Below are positions 5,342-5,640 of a DNA stretch of 5,640 bases, piece after piece. Within the stretch, counting starts at the first letter, position 1, and every line of letters begins with the position of its first letter. The notes under the pieces were generated by a model. That model saw only the letters and a program-made list of their open reading frames with translations, had not been told where the DNA came from and did not search any database. A program made the translations under genes and the position numbers. The DNA is from an uncultured Pseudomonas sp. (lineage in GTDB: Bacteria > Pseudomonadota > Gammaproteobacteria > Pseudomonadales > Pseudomonadaceae): the NCBI GenBank assembly GCA_946886875.1, contig CAMPJN010000265.1:1-5640 (forward strand). Reading direction: 5' to 3'.

Positions 5342-5640
5342 TCACTCGCCGCGGGTGATATTCAAACCCTTGAGCAGGTTCAGCGCCTGGCTCAACTGGT
5401 AGTCGGCATCCTGCGGGCGTTCCGCTCGCGCGGCTTTGCCTGCGCTGGGTTTGTCCGCGCCGCCGTTGCCGTTGTTCAAATGGCCGAGCAGGTCGGCTTC
5501 CTTGATAGTACCGTCGTCCTGCTCGCGGGTCAGCTTGGCCCGGGCCACTTCGATATCCGGGATTATGCCCTGGGCCTGGATCGAACGGCCGTTGGGGGTG
5601 AAGTAGAGCGCGGTGGTGAGCTTCAGCGCGCGGTCGTTGT
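5342..5640 (-). CDS. ctpA: C-terminal end of an S41-family carboxyl-terminal processing protease (CtpA type), 5' partial
   Basis: On the minus strand, a frame open at the right edge of the window ends at TGA (5342-5344). About 98 codons are visible. The first part reads DRALKLTTALYFTPNGRSIQ, followed by AQGIIPDIEV, the conserved strand-rich segment near the end of the S41 protease core in CtpA/Prc relatives. The Ser-Lys catalytic residues and PDZ domain lie upstream, outside the window. After the core comes a charged, Gly/Asn/Ala-rich linker (LLGHLNNGNGGADKP) and a C-terminal helix (YQLSQALNLLKGL). Such enzymes are exported and trim or degrade periplasmic and envelope proteins. In P. aeruginosa a CtpA protease lies, to my memory, in this neighbourhood and degrades cell-wall hydrolases. 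The symbol is by family and context, not full length. Confidence 0.85.
   Translation of the reverse strand, partial: NDRALKLTTALYFTPNGRSIQAQGIIPDIEVARAKLTREQDDGTIKEADLLGHLNNGNGGADKPSAGKAARAERPQDADYQLSQALNLLKGLNITRGE

Noticed and set aside
1..5640. CRISPR arrays, tRNA or rRNA genes, insertion sequences, toxin-antitoxin or defence genes
   Set aside because: I saw no regularly spaced repeats, cloverleaf-like genes, transposase motifs or defence domains in either strand.

Overview
The window reads as chromosome of a Pseudomonas-type gammaproteobacterium. The coding sequence is GC-rich with strong G/C preference at third codon positions. It carries a monofunctional hisB followed by hisH, a DUF2164 gene, hisA and hisF, then periplasmic binding-protein genes, and the 3' end of a CtpA-type protease gene on the opposite strand. 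To my memory this matches the hisB-to-ctpA neighbourhood of Pseudomonas genomes. I cannot name the species.

Layout: (1) 1-116 is the 3' tail of a plus-strand gene for an unidentified protein with a hydrophobic C-terminus. (2) 117-227 is a short spacer with a perfect TATAAT box and the hisB ribosome site. (3) 228-3366 is a histidine biosynthesis cluster. hisB, hisH and a DUF2164 gene are joined by two TAATG one-base overlaps. hisA follows after 36 bases, and hisF after 96 bases that contain a paired-hairpin REP-like element. (4) 3367-3605 is a spacer with two hairpins and an AT-rich, promoter-like patch. (5) 3606-5239 holds two tandem paralogous genes for secreted solute-binding proteins, about 63% identical to each other by hand count, with no transporter permease or ATPase beside them. 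(6) 5240-5341 holds a strong hairpin that can terminate transcription in both directions. (7) 5342-5640 is the C-terminal end of an S41 (CtpA-type) processing protease on the minus strand, converging on the binding-protein genes.

How the genes work together: HisA makes PRFAR. HisH supplies ammonia from glutamine to HisF, which converts PRFAR to imidazole glycerol phosphate plus AICAR. HisB dehydrates imidazole glycerol phosphate. The window therefore holds the central steps of histidine synthesis, while hisG, hisD, hisC, hisI, hisE and a histidinol-phosphatase gene must lie elsewhere. The DUF2164 protein is embedded in the operon but has no known role. The binding proteins look like an independent unit and probably act in the periplasm on amino acids or similar small solutes. 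Nothing here amounts to a clearly new defence or mobile system. The most interesting points are the REP-like element between hisA and hisF, the coupled DUF2164 gene and the duplicated orphan binding proteins.
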